Source of the DNA: Paracoccaceae bacterium
GTDB taxonomy: Bacteria; Pseudomonadota; Alphaproteobacteria; Rhodobacterales; Rhodobacteraceae
Length of the DNA: 64,000 nt
Direction of reading: 5' to 3'
NCBI GenBank assembly: GCA_018607905.1
Contig: JABBAP010000042.1
Location: forward strand, 92,046 to 156,045
The stretch's first letter is position 1. Every line of letters starts with the position of its first letter. The position numbers were made by a program, and so were the translations under genes. Shown here piece after piece: positions 18,123 to 27,520 of the stretch. A model generated the notes under the pieces. That model saw only the letters and a program-made list of their open reading frames with translations, did not search any database and had not been told where the DNA came from.

Positions 18123-18484
18123 ATTATTTTCCTTTGTGATAGGTGGCCTTTAAAACCACCGATTTTTCCGCGAGGAACCTAGTCTTTCAGATGGGGGATA
18201 GCAAGCCGTCTGGCAAGGGTTAAAGCAGCTTCTTTTCTTTCGAATCGCGCAAATATGATTGGGCGGGCGCACTCTGCCCAATTTCTGATCCCTGTTTCCA
18301 CAAAAGCTGCAAACAATTCATCACACCTGTCATCGTTTCTAATTTGGAAACGGCCGCTGATTTAATCGCGTCAGAATGGGTGAATTCCTTCAATAAAGTT
18401 GAAAAATCAGGAAATTATGTGCAACATGATGGGGCTTGCTTGATGATTTATTAACGCGTGCCTTTTTTGGGGGGGTACATTTTT
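18123..18484. other. 362-base intergenic region upstream of yajC and the pentapeptide gene
   Basis: No convincing gene. ATTGGGC (18258-18264) pairs with GCCCAAT (18276-18282) around an 11-base loop, and GTTTC near 18338 pairs with GAAAC a few bases on. The region must hold divergent promoters for yajC and for the pentapeptide-repeat gene, but I cannot pick -35/-10 elements with confidence. Confidence 0.5.
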
Positions 18485-19831
18485 ATGGAACAGACCGAAA
18501 CCGGGTTGGTTTTTGACCTCCCGCCATTAATTATTCCAACTTCGCTCAATGCTGATACTGCCCCGTGGGTTCTTGGGGCGGTGTTGTTGCTGTCGATTAT
18601 CGCACTGCGATACAAAATCTGGCGGGGCTGGAAACGTCGTTTGAATTTGTTTCGGCGCACTGAAAAACCGCTACTGAAATTTATAGGCTGGCTCTCGATC
18701 CTTGTTTCCCCGCTTTGGGTTGCGCTTATCTTTCTGGTTTTCTTCTCAATCTGGAAGCTCGCGACAACTTTTGGTCAAGCGATTGGGGTCGAAAGCATGC
18801 GTTGGCACGTCTTAGCGATTGTTGGCATGATCGCGGCACTTGGCGGGCTTGTGTCGATCCCCCTCCTCGTGATGAACGCATTTCATGCAGAGCGCCGCAC
18901 CCGCGCTACCGAAGAAAGCTATCTGACAGATCGGATCGCCCAAGCAGTTGAAAAACTCGGATCAGAGCGCATCGTTTGGCGTGAAAATAAACAATCATCC
19001 GAACCCAACCTAGAAGTTCGCATGGGCGCATTGTATTTATTGGAACGCATCGCCAAAGACAGCCCGCGCGATCACGTGCCAATCACAGAAACCATCTGCG
19101 CCTACATGCGCGAAAACGCCAATCGCCCGCACATCGATGAATTGACCACAAACGACAATGAAAAAGCGGCTGCGAAGCGGTTGAAAATCAAAATCGCTGA
19201 ATTGGATGCGAGCGACAAGGCGGCCTGTCTAACCTACGCTGTTCCCCGCGCCGATGTACAAGCAGCCGCAACTATTTTGGGCCGTCGTTCGCTCGATGCA
19301 CTGGAGATAGAGGCCAGAGAAAAATATGTTCTTGATTTGCGCGGCGTGCATTTGGATCGGATTGACTGGTCCAATGCGAACTTGGCCTACGCAATTATGG
19401 ACGGCGCCAGCCTAAACGCGGCCACGCTGTGCGTTGCCAATTTGCGCGGAGCCCGCCTTAAGGACGCCAGCTTAGAAGGTGCCGACCTGTTTAAGGCGAA
19501 CCTGACCGAAGCATGGATGTCTGGCGCGAAGCTGTCTAATGCTTGGCTTGATTGGGCGGTGTTCCACGGTTCGCAATTGTCGCTCGCCAAGTTTCAAAAC
19601 GCCAATTTTTCTGCGACTGAACTGAGCTTTGCAGCGGTAAAAAATGCAGACTTCACCAACGCCAAACATCTAGACGAAGATCAGTTGGCCGAAAGCGTTG
19701 GGGATGCATCCACAATTCTACCTGCGAACATATTGATGCCACGCACAGAGACTTGGACAGACAAGGTGTTACCCTCCGAAACCTTTTTCAGTCATTGGCG
19801 TAGCATGAAAAAACAGGCAGGCCTGACGTGA
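18485..19831 (+). CDS. Membrane-anchored pentapeptide-repeat protein
   Basis: A 448-residue protein with two domains joined by a polar, helical linker. The N-terminal third has three hydrophobic helices (about residues 25-40, 70-95 and 105-125). The C-terminal third (about residues 295-400) is a run of A(N/D)LxxA pentapeptides, for example ANLRGARLKDASLEGADLFK, which fold into a right-handed quadrilateral beta-helix. The ATG at 18485 follows a G-rich ribosome site ten bases upstream; a GTG 27 bases earlier is possible. Function is unknown. Its stop codon directly abuts the end of the next gene on the opposite strand. Confidence 0.85.
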   Translation: MEQTETGLVFDLPPLIIPTSLNADTAPWVLGAVLLLSIIALRYKIWRGWKRRLNLFRRTEKPLLKFIGWLSILVSPLWVALIFLVFFSIWKLATTFGQAIGVESMRWHVLAIVGMIAALGGLVSIPLLVMNAFHAERRTRATEESYLTDRIAQAVEKLGSERIVWRENKQSSEPNLEVRMGALYLLERIAKDSPRDHVPITETICAYMRENANRPHIDELTTNDNEKAAAKRLKIKIAELDASDKAACLTYAVPRADVQAAATILGRRSLDALEIEAREKYVLDLRGVHLDRIDWSNANLAYAIMDGASLNAATLCVANLRGARLKDASLEGADLFKANLTEAWMSGAKLSNAWLDWAVFHGSQLSLAKFQNANFSATELSFAAVKNADFTNAKHLDEDQLAESVGDASTILPANILMPRTETWTDKVLPSETFFSHWRSMKKQAGLT

Positions 19832-20128
19832 TCAACATTTGATCCGCGCAATAATCAACACCGCATCTGATTTTGGATCGACACGTTTTATCTTGCACTC
19901 CGTCGCCAAAATTATCGCCTGCACGCCGCCGTCTGCGGCAGCTTGGCGAGACCGAAGGCTGACGTTGTTCGTTCGCACCGCCTGCGCGTCGGTTTCATTA
20001 AAATAGACCTTATACTTGTTCCCATCGACACTCAGGTCTTTAACTGTGTTGTATTTGAAGCCGAATTTTGGCGTATCGCATCCCACAAAGACGGAGTTAC
20101 AGCATAACAAGATTAAGAAATGTTTCAT
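19832..20128 (-). CDS. Small predicted lipoprotein, unknown function
   Basis: A 98-residue protein with a short signal ending in the lipobox-like VFVGC (Cys near residue 17), then a mixed alpha/beta stretch with two later cysteines (TECKI and the terminal IKC). I do not recognise a family. It is convergent with the pentapeptide-repeat gene with no spacer: the two stop codons are adjacent. The ribosome site is weak. The small conserved-looking A-A-A-D-G-G-V-Q-A-I segment suggests a real protein. Confidence 0.65.
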   Translation of the reverse strand: MKHFLILLCCNSVFVGCDTPKFGFKYNTVKDLSVDGNKYKVYFNETDAQAVRTNNVSLRSRQAAADGGVQAIILATECKIKRVDPKSDAVLIIARIKC

Positions 20129-20259
20129 AATTCCCAGCCTGCTTCACTGTGGTTAATAAAACCCTAACTTCCGTACGCGCTCACCACCCCATTGCACCAG
20201 ACTGTCAGCTGCGGTATCCCCGCGCTACGATTTGCACCCCACTTTGAAAGGCTAAGGAA

Positions 20260-21552
20260 ATGCATGACATTCGACTAATCCGTGACAACCCCGAAGGGTT
20301 CGATGCCGCACTGGCAAAGCGTGGATTGGCACCATTGTCATCCCAAATCCTAGACATCGACACATCCCGTCGTACCAAAATCACGGCTGCTGAAAACGCG
20401 CTTGCGGATCGCAATGCTGCCAGCAAGCAAGTGGGTGCCGCCAAGGCAAAGGGCGATGAGGAAGAATTCGAACGTCTGCGAGCACTTGTGGCAGATAAAA
20501 AGGCCGAAATCGCCACGTTGGAAGACGAAGCAAAGGCAGAAGATGAACGTTTGCAAGGTTTGCTCGCGACCATCGACAATCTGCCCCATGATGATGTTCC
20601 TGTTGGCAAAGATGAAAACGACAATGTTGAAATCCACCGCTGGGGCACCCCGCGCGAAATGGATTTCCCGGCGATCGAACACTATGATCTACCGTCGGTA
20701 AAAGGTGGAATGGATTTTGAAACGGCTGCCAAACTTAGCGGGTCACGGTTTGTTGTGATGTCGGGCGCAGTGGCACGTGTACACCGCGCGCTGGCCCAGT
20801 TCATGATCGACACACACACAACTGAAAATGAACTGACCGAAGTGAACACCCCCGTTTTGGTGCGCGACGAAGCCATGTTCGGCACTGGGAACCTTCCGAA
20901 GTTTTCAGAAGACAGCTACCAGACAACCAACGGCTGGTGGATGATCCCAACGTCCGAAGTGACCCTGACAAACATCGTTGCAGGCGAAACAGTAGACGAG
21001 GCCACCCTGCCCCGCCGTTACGTTGCACACAGCCTATGTTTCCGCTCCGAAGCAGGATCTGCGGGCCGCGATACGGCTGGCATGTTGCGCCAACATCAGT
21101 TCGAAAAGGTCGAAATGGTCAGCGTGACCAAACCCGAAGACAGCTTGGCCGAACACGTTCGCATGACCGAATGTGCTCAAGGCATTTTGGAACGCCTAGA
21201 ATTGCCCTACCGCACCGTTGTTCTGTGCACAGGCGACATGGGCTTTGGCTCACGCAAAACACACGACATCGAAGTGTGGCTGCCGGGGCAAAACGCCTAC
21301 CGCGAGATTTCGTCTTGTTCGGTTTGTGGCGATTTCCAAGCCCGCCGCATGAACGCGCGTTTCAAACGCACGGGCGAAAAGAAACCAGAATTTGTTCACA
21401 CGTTGAACGGGTCTGGTCTGGCCGTCGGGCGGTGTTTGATTGCTGTGCTGGAAAACGGCCAGCAAGCGGATGGATCCGTTGATCTGCCAAAGGCGCTTCA
21501 CCCTTGGCTCGGCGGTAAAACCCGCATCACAGCCGACGGTAAAATGGCCTAA
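20260..21552 (+). CDS. serS: Serine--tRNA ligase
   Basis: A 430-residue class II aminoacyl-tRNA synthetase that charges tRNA-Ser (and tRNA-Sec where present). The N-terminal antiparallel coiled-coil arm spans about residues 30-105. Motif 2 is seen in [20 protein letters not shown] and motif 3 in [21 protein letters not shown] lies just before the ATG. It is followed by a strong terminator, so it is a single-gene unit. The 130-base upstream gap shows no T-box. Confidence 0.98.
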   Translation: MHDIRLIRDNPEGFDAALAKRGLAPLSSQILDIDTSRRTKITAAENALADRNAASKQVGAAKAKGDEEEFERLRALVADKKAEIATLEDEAKAEDERLQGLLATIDNLPHDDVPVGKDENDNVEIHRWGTPREMDFPAIEHYDLPSVKGGMDFETAAKLSGSRFVVMSGAVARVHRALAQFMIDTHTTENELTEVNTPVLVRDEAMFGTGNLPKFSEDSYQTTNGWWMIPTSEVTLTNIVAGETVDEATLPRRYVAHSLCFRSEAGSAGRDTAGMLRQHQFEKVEMVSVTKPEDSLAEHVRMTECAQGILERLELPYRTVVLCTGDMGFGSRKTHDIEVWLPGQNAYREISSCSVCGDFQARRMNARFKRTGEKKPEFVHTLNGSGLAVGRCLIAVLENGQQADGSVDLPKALHPWLGGKTRITADGKMA

Positions 21553-21558
21553 CGCATT

Positions 21559-21584
21559 ACGCCGACCCAAAGGGTCGGCGTTTT
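21559..21584 (+). terminator. Rho-independent terminator of serS
   Basis: ACGCCGACCC, a three-base loop, then GGGTCGGCGT followed by TTT: a perfect ten-base-pair stem seven bases past the serS stop codon. It also lies just beyond the end of the convergent nlpD-like gene and could serve both strands. Confidence 0.93.
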
Positions 21585-21601
21585 CAATTCCAGTATTGAA
21601 T

Positions 21602-22765
21602 TTATAGATACGGCGCAGGATCAACGCTTTCTGTTCCGCGGCGAATTTCAAAGTGCAGGAACGCAGGGCTGCCCCCAGCAACTTTGCCAATCGCTTGACC
21701 GCGGCGCACACTTTGCCCTTTGGCAACTGAAACATCCGACACGTTGGAATACACCGTGTACAGATTATCTGCGTGACGGATCAAAACGATCTTTGAGTTG
21801 CCGCCCGCAGATGAAACCAACGCCACTTCGCCGTTTTCGGCCGCTTTCACACCAGCGCCTTTGCTGGCCGCGATATCCAAACCTTCATTGCCACCCGGCT
21901 TGTTCGAATATCCGCGCAAAACATCCCCAGAAACCGGTTTCAACAATTTGCGCGACGCCCCAACAGGGGTGCGCGTTTCAACGAGATTTGGGCTTTCGGG
22001 GACAACAGATTCCACCACTTTGTCAGGAAGCGGTTCCACAGCACTTGGTGGGATGGGCGTGATTGATCCCGCACCCGGTGCAGGTTCTGTCACTTGGAAA
22101 TCATTGTCTTGCGATTTTACCGATCCGTCCTCAACAACTGGGATCAACAAACGCTGCCCTTCGCGAACGGCCAAATCTTTGCCCAACCCATTCCAACTTG
22201 CCAAGGATGGCACTGAAACACGGTACAAACGCGCGATTGAATAGATCGTTTCGCCAGGTTCAACAACGTGGCGGATCGGTTCAGGGCCGTTCTGAACAGC
22301 CACTTTTGGTTTCGTGTCACCTGCCCGCCCGATCGCGGTCTGCGCAATGGATTCCAAACTGTTGGTGCTTGCACCTGTCTGCGAAATTTCTGACGCCTCA
22401 ACAGGGATCACAGTGCCTTTGGGCAGCGCCAAGACTTCGCCAGATCGTGGCAGGTAGCTTGGGGACAGGCCGTTATAGCGCGCCAACTCCGCACCTGTGA
22501 GGCCAACACGACCAGCCACATCGTTCATCGTGTCATTGCGTCGCGCGACGATGACTTGGTAATTAGGGTACGTAATCAAACCACGACTGTCGGGTTTGGG
22601 TCGCGGCGCAACATTTGCTTGGCTTGCACTGGCCTGCGTTGGACGCCGATCCAGTTTCTCGCTCAGATTGCCGAGATCAAAACCACCTTCGCACGCGGTA
22701 AGCAAAAATACGCCGCCTGTTAGCATAAGCGCGCTTTTGCGCACCTTCGGGAAACTCATCACCAT
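21602..22765 (-). CDS. NlpD-like LysM/M23 lipoprotein with a degenerate peptidase domain
   Basis: A 387-residue envelope lipoprotein. The start at 22765 has GAGGTGAG just upstream and gives a signal with lipobox LTAC. Two LysM domains follow (about residues 60-110 and 155-200), then a Pro/Val-rich linker and a C-terminal M23 (LytM) domain. The zinc ligands of active M23 enzymes appear lost: Asn replaces His in NEGLDIAA, VYSNVSD replaces the usual YAHL-type segment, and AFLHFEIR has only the second His of HxH. This fits the NlpD/EnvC class, which activates amidases rather than cutting peptidoglycan. Last gene of surE-pcm-nlpD. Confidence 0.9.
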   Translation of the reverse strand: MVMSFPKVRKSALMLTGGVFLLTACEGGFDLGNLSEKLDRRPTQASASQANVAPRPKPDSRGLITYPNYQVIVARRNDTMNDVAGRVGLTGAELARYNGLSPSYLPRSGEVLALPKGTVIPVEASEISQTGASTNSLESIAQTAIGRAGDTKPKVAVQNGPEPIRHVVEPGETIYSIARLYRVSVPSLASWNGLGKDLAVREGQRLLIPVVEDGSVKSQDNDFQVTEPAPGAGSITPIPPSAVEPLPDKVVESVVPESPNLVETRTPVGASRKLLKPVSGDVLRGYSNKPGGNEGLDIAASKGAGVKAAENGEVALVSSAGGNSKIVLIRHADNLYTVYSNVSDVSVAKGQSVRRGQAIGKVAGGSPAFLHFEIRRGTESVDPAPYL

Positions 22766-22805
22766 ACTGCTCACCTCAATCATTGCCCATTTTCGGGCTT
22801 ATCGT

Positions 22806-23447
22806 TTAGGATTCCTGTGCAACCCCTTCGACCAATGGAACAAATCGCACGGGTTCTAACTCTGTGTATTCAAAGCCATTTTCTGTTTTTTCGACCTTGA
22901 TCAGATGCTGAACCGCGTCCGTTTGCCCTACAGGCAAAACCATTATACCGCCCTCACGCAATTGCGCCAAGAGGTTTGCTGGCGGATCCTCCGCTGCGGC
23001 CGTCAAAAGGATACGATCAAAGGGGGCTTGGTCGGCAAGCCCTTGGCTTCCGTCCCCTGTCATCACGATAACATTGACCAAACGCATTTCATCTAGCAGA
23101 CGCCGTGCATCGCGCGCCAAACCACGGTGCCGTTCAATCGTATACACACGACGCGCCAAATGCGCGAGAATGGCGGCCTGATATCCAGAGCCTGTTCCGA
23201 TCTCCAGCACTTTGTCGCGAGGCCCAACATTTAGGGCTTGCGTCATCTTTGCTACGATCGAGGGCTGGCTGATCGTTTGACCACTTGCGATTGGCAGCGC
23301 CATATCCTCGTAAGCGCGCGGCGCAAAATGGCCCTGCAAAAATTCGTGGCGCGGAACTTTTTCCATAACATTCAGCACGTTCACATCCGTGACCCCTGCG
23401 CGGCGCAGAGCAAACATGAATTGCATTTTGGTTTCAGCATCAACCAT
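22806..23447 (-). CDS. pcm: Protein-L-isoaspartate O-methyltransferase
   Basis: A 213-residue SAM-dependent enzyme that starts repair of isoaspartyl damage in proteins. It shows [17 protein letters not shown], the substrate motif [13 protein letters not shown], the SAM-binding [14 protein letters not shown] near residue 80, and VYTIER. Its ATG overlaps the surE stop by one base (TGATG), so translation is coupled. The surE-pcm-nlpD order is conserved in many proteobacteria. Confidence 0.95.
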   Translation of the reverse strand: MVDAETKMQFMFALRRAGVTDVNVLNVMEKVPRHEFLQGHFAPRAYEDMALPIASGQTISQPSIVAKMTQALNVGPRDKVLEIGTGSGYQAAILAHLARRVYTIERHRGLARDARRLLDEMRLVNVIVMTGDGSQGLADQAPFDRILLTAAAEDPPANLLAQLREGGIMVLPVGQTDAVQHLIKVEKTENGFEYTELEPVRFVPLVEGVAQES

Positions 23448-24226
23448 CAGTCGAAAATCTCTTGTAGTTGCCCCATTTTTTCATGGGCGGTTAGATCAAC
23501 TCGCATTGGGGTTACTGATACATAATCGTTTAGGTTCGCATGAACATCTGTTCCGGGCGCAGTCGGTTTGTCCTGCGGTCCGCCTTGAATGTACAAAAAC
23601 CGCTTTGTTCCTTGAACATGGGCTTGCACACCAAATTCCACATCTTCGCGCCATCCTTGCGCAACGGCTTTGGTGCCTTTTACTTGCGCACCAGAACAGG
23701 GCGGGAAATTCACGTTGTAAAACAGCTCGTAAGGCCCTTCGTGCCAAGGTGCTTCTTCAATCAACTTGCGCAAAACCTCTTCGCCAGCAGTTCGCGATGC
23801 TTCAAACGTATCTGCTAAGTCTCTGTTTTTTGGTCCGTAATACTGCGACAGCGCGATGGATTTCACATGGTGCAACACGGCTTCCATGCACGCACCGATG
23901 GTTCCAGAATAGAGCGTGTTATCGGCAGCATTGTTCCCGCGGTTAACCCCAGACAAGACAATATCTGGTGGGGTATCTTTCATGACATCAAACAGACCCG
24001 CCAAAACGCAATCCGCAGGCGATCCAGTAACAGAATAGCGCCGATCCGCCAGTTTTGTCAGCAAAACGGGTTGGGAATATGAAATGCAGTGCCCGACACC
24101 CGATTGTTCATGGGCGGGCGCAATGGTCCAGACGTTTTCTTCACCTGCAATGGCGCAAGCGATCTCATGGAGCACGGCCAAACCCTCGGCTGCGATTCCA
24201 TCATCATTCGTAATCAATATACGCAC
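23447..24226 (-). CDS. surE: 5'/3'-nucleotidase SurE
   Basis: A 259-residue nucleoside monophosphate phosphatase. The metal-binding motif [12 protein letters not shown] is at residues 4-15, with [18 protein letters not shown] near residue 95. It starts with GTG at 24226, supported by AAAGGGG about ten bases upstream. First gene of the surE-pcm-nlpD operon. It ends in a one-base overlap with pcm. Confidence 0.96.
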   Translation of the reverse strand: MRILITNDDGIAAEGLAVLHEIACAIAGEENVWTIAPAHEQSGVGHCISYSQPVLLTKLADRRYSVTGSPADCVLAGLFDVMKDTPPDIVLSGVNRGNNAADNTLYSGTIGACMEAVLHHVKSIALSQYYGPKNRDLADTFEASRTAGEEVLRKLIEEAPWHEGPYELFYNVNFPPCSGAQVKGTKAVAQGWREDVEFGVQAHVQGTKRFLYIQGGPQDKPTAPGTDVHANLNDYVSVTPMRVDLTAHEKMGQLQEIFD

Positions 24227-24441
24227 GCTACATCGCCCCTTTATATTTCAACATGGTCTTAGTGCCATTCGCATCGTTGCTACCTTATGAAGGCCTCGGT
24301 GAAAAGGCGCAAAACACCGCTTTTAGCAACATCATCCAAGGGAAACCTTGACACCACCACCTGCAAAAACAAAACTCAGAGCAGACCCGCTGGCGCGCAT
24401 CTGCTGCGTTGCCACAGATTAAACCAACAGGAGCTGCCAAA

Positions 24442-26016
24442 ATGTCTGCGAAACTTCTCACCACAATCTCTGCACTCGCGCTTAGCGCAACCGCTGCCAC
24501 AGCGGATTTCTCACTGACTGTTCTACACACCAACGATTTTCACTCGCGCTTTGAACCCATCAGTAAATACGACAGCGGATGTGGCGCTGAAGACAATGCA
24601 GAAGGCAAATGTTTCGGCGGCTCTGCGCGCCTTGTCACTGCCATCGCAGATGCCCGTAAACGCTCCAACAACTCTATCCTTGTGGATGGTGGTGACCAAT
24701 TCCAAGGTTCGTTGTTCTACACCTATTACAAAGGCAAACTAGCCGCCGAAATGATGAACAAAATGGGCTATGACGGCATGACCGTCGGCAACCACGAATT
24801 CGACGATGGGCCAGAGGTGTTGCGCGGGTTTATGGACGCAGTGAATTTCCCGATCCTCATGTCCAATGCAGATGTAAGCGCCGAGGAAATCCTCGCAGGC
24901 AAGCTGGCAAAATCCACAGTGATCGAACGTGGCGGTGAGAAAATCGGCCTCATCGGTCTCACGCCACAAGATACAGATGAGCTTGCTTCTCCTGGCGAGA
25001 ATATCACGTTTTCTGATCCCGTGGCGGCCGTTCAGGGCGAAGTGGACAAATTAACGGCCGAGGGCGTGAACAAGATTATCGTTCTTTCCCACTCTGGCTA
25101 TGTGGTTGATCAAAAGGTCGCCGCTGAAACAACGGGTGTGGACGTGATCGTTGGCGGCCATTCAAATACACTGCTTTCAAATACCAATGAACGTGCCGTT
25201 GGGCCCTACCCTACAATGGTTGGTTCCACAGCAATCGTGCAGGCCTATGCCTACGGCAAATTTTTGGGCGAACTGAACGTCACCTTCAACGATGCAGGCG
25301 AAATCACAACTGCTGTGGGTGAGCCATTGGTCATGGATGGCACTGTGGCCGAAGATGGTGCCACAAAAGACCGTATCGCCGAAGCGGCAAAACCGCTTGA
25401 AGAAATCCGCAACAAAATTGTCGCCAGCGCCGCCGAGGCGATTGAAGGCGACCGCGCCATCTGCCGTATCCAAGAATGCGCGATGGGCAACCTTGTGGCA
25501 GACGCAATGTTGGATCGCGTAAAAGACCAAGGCATTACCATTTCAATCGCCAACTCAGGCGGCATCCGCGCCTCCATCGACGCAGGCGAGGTCACAATGG
25601 GCGAAGTTCTGACGGTGCTGCCGTTCCAAAACACGCTGTCTACATTTCAAGTATCTGGTCAAACCATCCTTGACGCGCTTGAAAACGGGGTCAGCCAAGT
25701 GGAAGAGGTCAAAGGCCGCTTCCCACAAGTTGCTGGTCTCAAATATTCATGGGACATCAAAGTCGCGGCGGGCGAAGGTCGTATTTCCGATGTGATGGTC
25801 GCCACAAGCGACGGGTTCGCCCCGATTGATCCAGCGGCCACCTACGGCGTCGTGTCCAACAACTATGTGCGCGGCGGCGGTGACGGCTATAAAATGTTCC
25901 GCGATGCTGCAAACGTCTATGATTACGGCCCAGATGTTGCCGATGTTCTAGCGGAATATATGGCAAATTCAGGTGGCTACACACCTTACCTTGATGGCCG
26001 CATCACTGCGAAATGA
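24442..26016 (+). CDS. Secreted 5'-nucleotidase / 2',3'-cyclic phosphodiesterase family (UshA-like)
   Basis: A 524-residue exported metallophosphatase. The ATG at 24442 has CAGGAG nine bases upstream and yields a clean signal peptide ending in TAATA. Calcineurin-like metal motifs follow: VLHTNDFHSRFEP, DGGDQFQGS, VGNHEFDDG, VLSHSGY and VGGHSNT. The C-terminal substrate domain carries GNLVADAML and NSGGIRASIDAGEVT. It would release phosphate and nucleosides from external nucleotides. It overlaps the next gene by four bases. In the 215-base upstream gap GTTGCTA (24276) and TAGCAAC (24324) flank an inner CGGTG/CACCG stem. Confidence 0.95.
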   Translation: MSAKLLTTISALALSATAATADFSLTVLHTNDFHSRFEPISKYDSGCGAEDNAEGKCFGGSARLVTAIADARKRSNNSILVDGGDQFQGSLFYTYYKGKLAAEMMNKMGYDGMTVGNHEFDDGPEVLRGFMDAVNFPILMSNADVSAEEILAGKLAKSTVIERGGEKIGLIGLTPQDTDELASPGENITFSDPVAAVQGEVDKLTAEGVNKIIVLSHSGYVVDQKVAAETTGVDVIVGGHSNTLLSNTNERAVGPYPTMVGSTAIVQAYAYGKFLGELNVTFNDAGEITTAVGEPLVMDGTVAEDGATKDRIAEAAKPLEEIRNKIVASAAEAIEGDRAICRIQECAMGNLVADAMLDRVKDQGITISIANSGGIRASIDAGEVTMGEVLTVLPFQNTLSTFQVSGQTILDALENGVSQVEEVKGRFPQVAGLKYSWDIKVAAGEGRISDVMVATSDGFAPIDPAATYGVVSNNYVRGGGDGYKMFRDAANVYDYGPDVADVLAEYMANSGGYTPYLDGRITAK

Positions 26017-26498
26017 TACGCGCAAAAATGCTCCTCCTCGGCGCGGCATTTGTCGCGCTGGGATCAACTGGAATTGCCCAACAAAGCTGTTTTGCGCGCG
26101 ACTACTCTGCGGATCACATGCGTAAAACGCCGAACCAAATGGTCAAGTCCATCGCCATTCGGTTTGAAGGACCAGCGAACGACAAATCTTCCACAGGCGA
26201 TTGGGGAGATGTGACTGCCTATTTCACGGACACGCCCAATAAATTCACCCAAACGCTGTACTGCCAGATGATTGACGGCAAACAATGGTGCGGTGTCGAA
26301 TGTGATGGCGGCGGCGCAGAAGTCACTTGGAAAGATCGCGACACCATCTTGATCAAGACCGAAGGCTTTATAGTGTCGGGTGGCTGCGATGGAAGCGAAA
26401 CGGAAACGCGCTTTGTAAAAGATTTAAACGCAAAATCCACGACCTTTCGTTTGAACCGCACATCAATGGACGCATGCCCACCGCTTGACGCCCAATAA
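26013..26498 (+). CDS. Secreted cysteine-containing protein of unknown function
   Basis: A 161-residue protein translationally coupled to the 5'-nucleotidase (ATGA). It has a signal peptide (MIRAKMLLLGAAFVALGSTGIAQ) and a mature part with six cysteines (SCFAR, YCQM, WCGVECDGG, GGCDG, DACPP), which suggests disulfides in the periplasm. I do not recognise the family. Coupling suggests a role linked to nucleotide or phosphate scavenging, but that is inference. Confidence 0.8.
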   Translation: MIRAKMLLLGAAFVALGSTGIAQQSCFARDYSADHMRKTPNQMVKSIAIRFEGPANDKSSTGDWGDVTAYFTDTPNKFTQTLYCQMIDGKQWCGVECDGGGAEVTWKDRDTILIKTEGFIVSGGCDGSETETRFVKDLNAKSTTFRLNRTSMDACPPLDAQ

Positions 26499-26503
26499 GG
26501 CAA

Positions 26504-26791
26504 TTATTTGAGTTCAACCTCAACAAAACTCATATCGGTCGCGCCCGTGTTGATCACGTTATGCTCCACACCCTCCATCCGACGATAGGCCGAACCAGCG
26601 GGTACTTTTACTTCTGATGTGGTGCCATCAGGGTGCGAAAGCATCATATCCAAATCCGTCACCGCGGTGATGACGTAATCAAACCCATGCGTGTGCCAGC
26701 CCGTTTCCGCGTTGGGCGCAAAATCAAATCGCGTCACGCGCACTCGCTCATCATCAATCAATTGCGTTGCAACGGCTTGTGGTTTTGTCAT
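26504..26791 (-). CDS. Small cupin-domain protein
   Basis: A 95-residue single-domain cupin. The chosen ATG (26791) has AAGGGAT eight bases upstream; longer in-frame versions lack a ribosome site. Cupin motif 1 is seen in GWHTHGFDYVI (two His, possible metal ligands) and motif 2 in MEGVEHNVINTG. The usual Glu of motif 1 is absent, so metal binding may be incomplete. Substrate unknown. Convergent with the secreted protein upstream on the plus strand. Confidence 0.85.
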   Translation of the reverse strand: MTKPQAVATQLIDDERVRVTRFDFAPNAETGWHTHGFDYVITAVTDLDMMLSHPDGTTSEVKVPAGSAYRRMEGVEHNVINTGATDMSFVEVELK

Positions 26792-26802
26792 CGTTTTATC
26801 CC

Positions 26803-26829
26803 TTGAGTATTTTGGGACAAAAGAAGCAG
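26803..26829 (+). repeat. Interspersed GAGTATTT motif, copy 2
   Basis: GAGTATTTTGGGACAAAAGA preceded by TT. It matches the copy overlapping the AlkD-like start (60024-60050) at nearly every base. It lies in the gap between the divergent cupin and carboxymuconolactone-decarboxylase-like genes and is followed immediately by a short open frame at 26832. Confidence 0.6.
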
Positions 26830-26831
26830 GC

Positions 26832-26927
26832 ATGACGGGTTCTGTCAAACGCTCTAAAAACCTGCGTGTTCCGATTGGCCGCGCCGTGGTACGAATTGCT
26901 CAACGCGATTCCTCACCACTCGGCTGA
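26832..26927 (+). CDS. Candidate 31-residue basic small protein
   Basis: An ATG at 26832 follows GAAGCAGG closely and opens a 31-residue frame rich in Arg, Lys and Val, ending in a TGA shortly before the decarboxylase-like gene. Its upstream context is the same motif that carries the ribosome site of the AlkD-like gene. No family is recognisable and the frame could be chance; it could also be a leader peptide. Confidence 0.25.
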   Translation: MTGSVKRSKNLRVPIGRAVVRIAQRDSSPLG

Positions 26928-26940
26928 ACATGCCGACACA

Positions 26941-27348
26941 ATGAAAGACATCCCAATGGCCGATTTATTCAATGAAGACCTGTTCCTACAAGGCTTAGAG
27001 CAACGCAAATCCACACTTGGCGCCGAATACGTCGAAAAGAACCTCGCCGCCGCAGATGAGTTCACCCGCCCCTTTCAAGAAGCCATGACGGCGTGGTGCT
27101 GGGGCTTTGGTTGGGGCGACGATGTGATCCCCGCCAAAACCCGCTCCATGATGAACCTCGCAATGCTAGGCGCGCTAGGCAAAATGCACGAATGGGAAAT
27201 CCACTGCAAAGGCGCATTAACCAACGGCGTCACCAAAGAAGAAATTCGCGCGATTATCCACGTGGTTGGTATTTATTGTGGGGTGCCTCAATCTCTTGAA
27301 TGTTTCCGCGTCGCCCGTAAGGTGCTGGAGGAAGCAGGAGAATTGTAG
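26941..27348 (+). CDS. Carboxymuconolactone decarboxylase (CMD/AhpD-like) family protein
   Basis: About 135 residues, all-helical. The family core is clear: WCWGFGWGDDVIPAKTRSMMNL-type helix, then LGKMHEWEIHCKGALTNGVTKEEIRAIIHVVGIYCGVP. The Glu-His pair in EWEIH lies where the CMD proton-relay residues are found; the AhpD CxxC is absent, so peroxidase activity is unlikely. The start may be ATG 26941 or 26956; neither has a strong ribosome site. No other protocatechuate-pathway gene is nearby, so the substrate is open. Confidence 0.85.
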   Translation: MKDIPMADLFNEDLFLQGLEQRKSTLGAEYVEKNLAAADEFTRPFQEAMTAWCWGFGWGDDVIPAKTRSMMNLAMLGALGKMHEWEIHCKGALTNGVTKEEIRAIIHVVGIYCGVPQSLECFRVARKVLEEAGEL

Positions 27349-27381
27349 TTTTTAGTGACGAATTACCATTCATGCATAAAT

Positions 27382-27412
27382 TGTGATCACATAAAAAATA
27401 CGTGTGATCACA
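27382..27412. promoter_or_regulatory. Paired TGTGATCACA operators upstream of sucC
   Basis: The perfect palindrome TGTGATCACA is present at 27382-27391 and again at 27403-27412, centre to centre 21 bp, two helical turns. A weaker relative (TGTGATATCA) is at 27428-27437. The sites lie 110-140 bases before sucC. The same ten bases occur immediately upstream of the GntR/FCD gene (43188-43197). The extended form TTGT-N4-ACAA fits operators of the GntR FadR/FCD subfamily. Confidence 0.75.
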
Positions 27413-27520
27413 AAACACACAAAATCATGTGATATCAACAATTATTGGCGTTTTCCTCTTTGAACGCTCTCTTTTCTATGGCACCAAATAGGAAATTCTT
27501 TGCCTTAAGGGACAGTCCAC

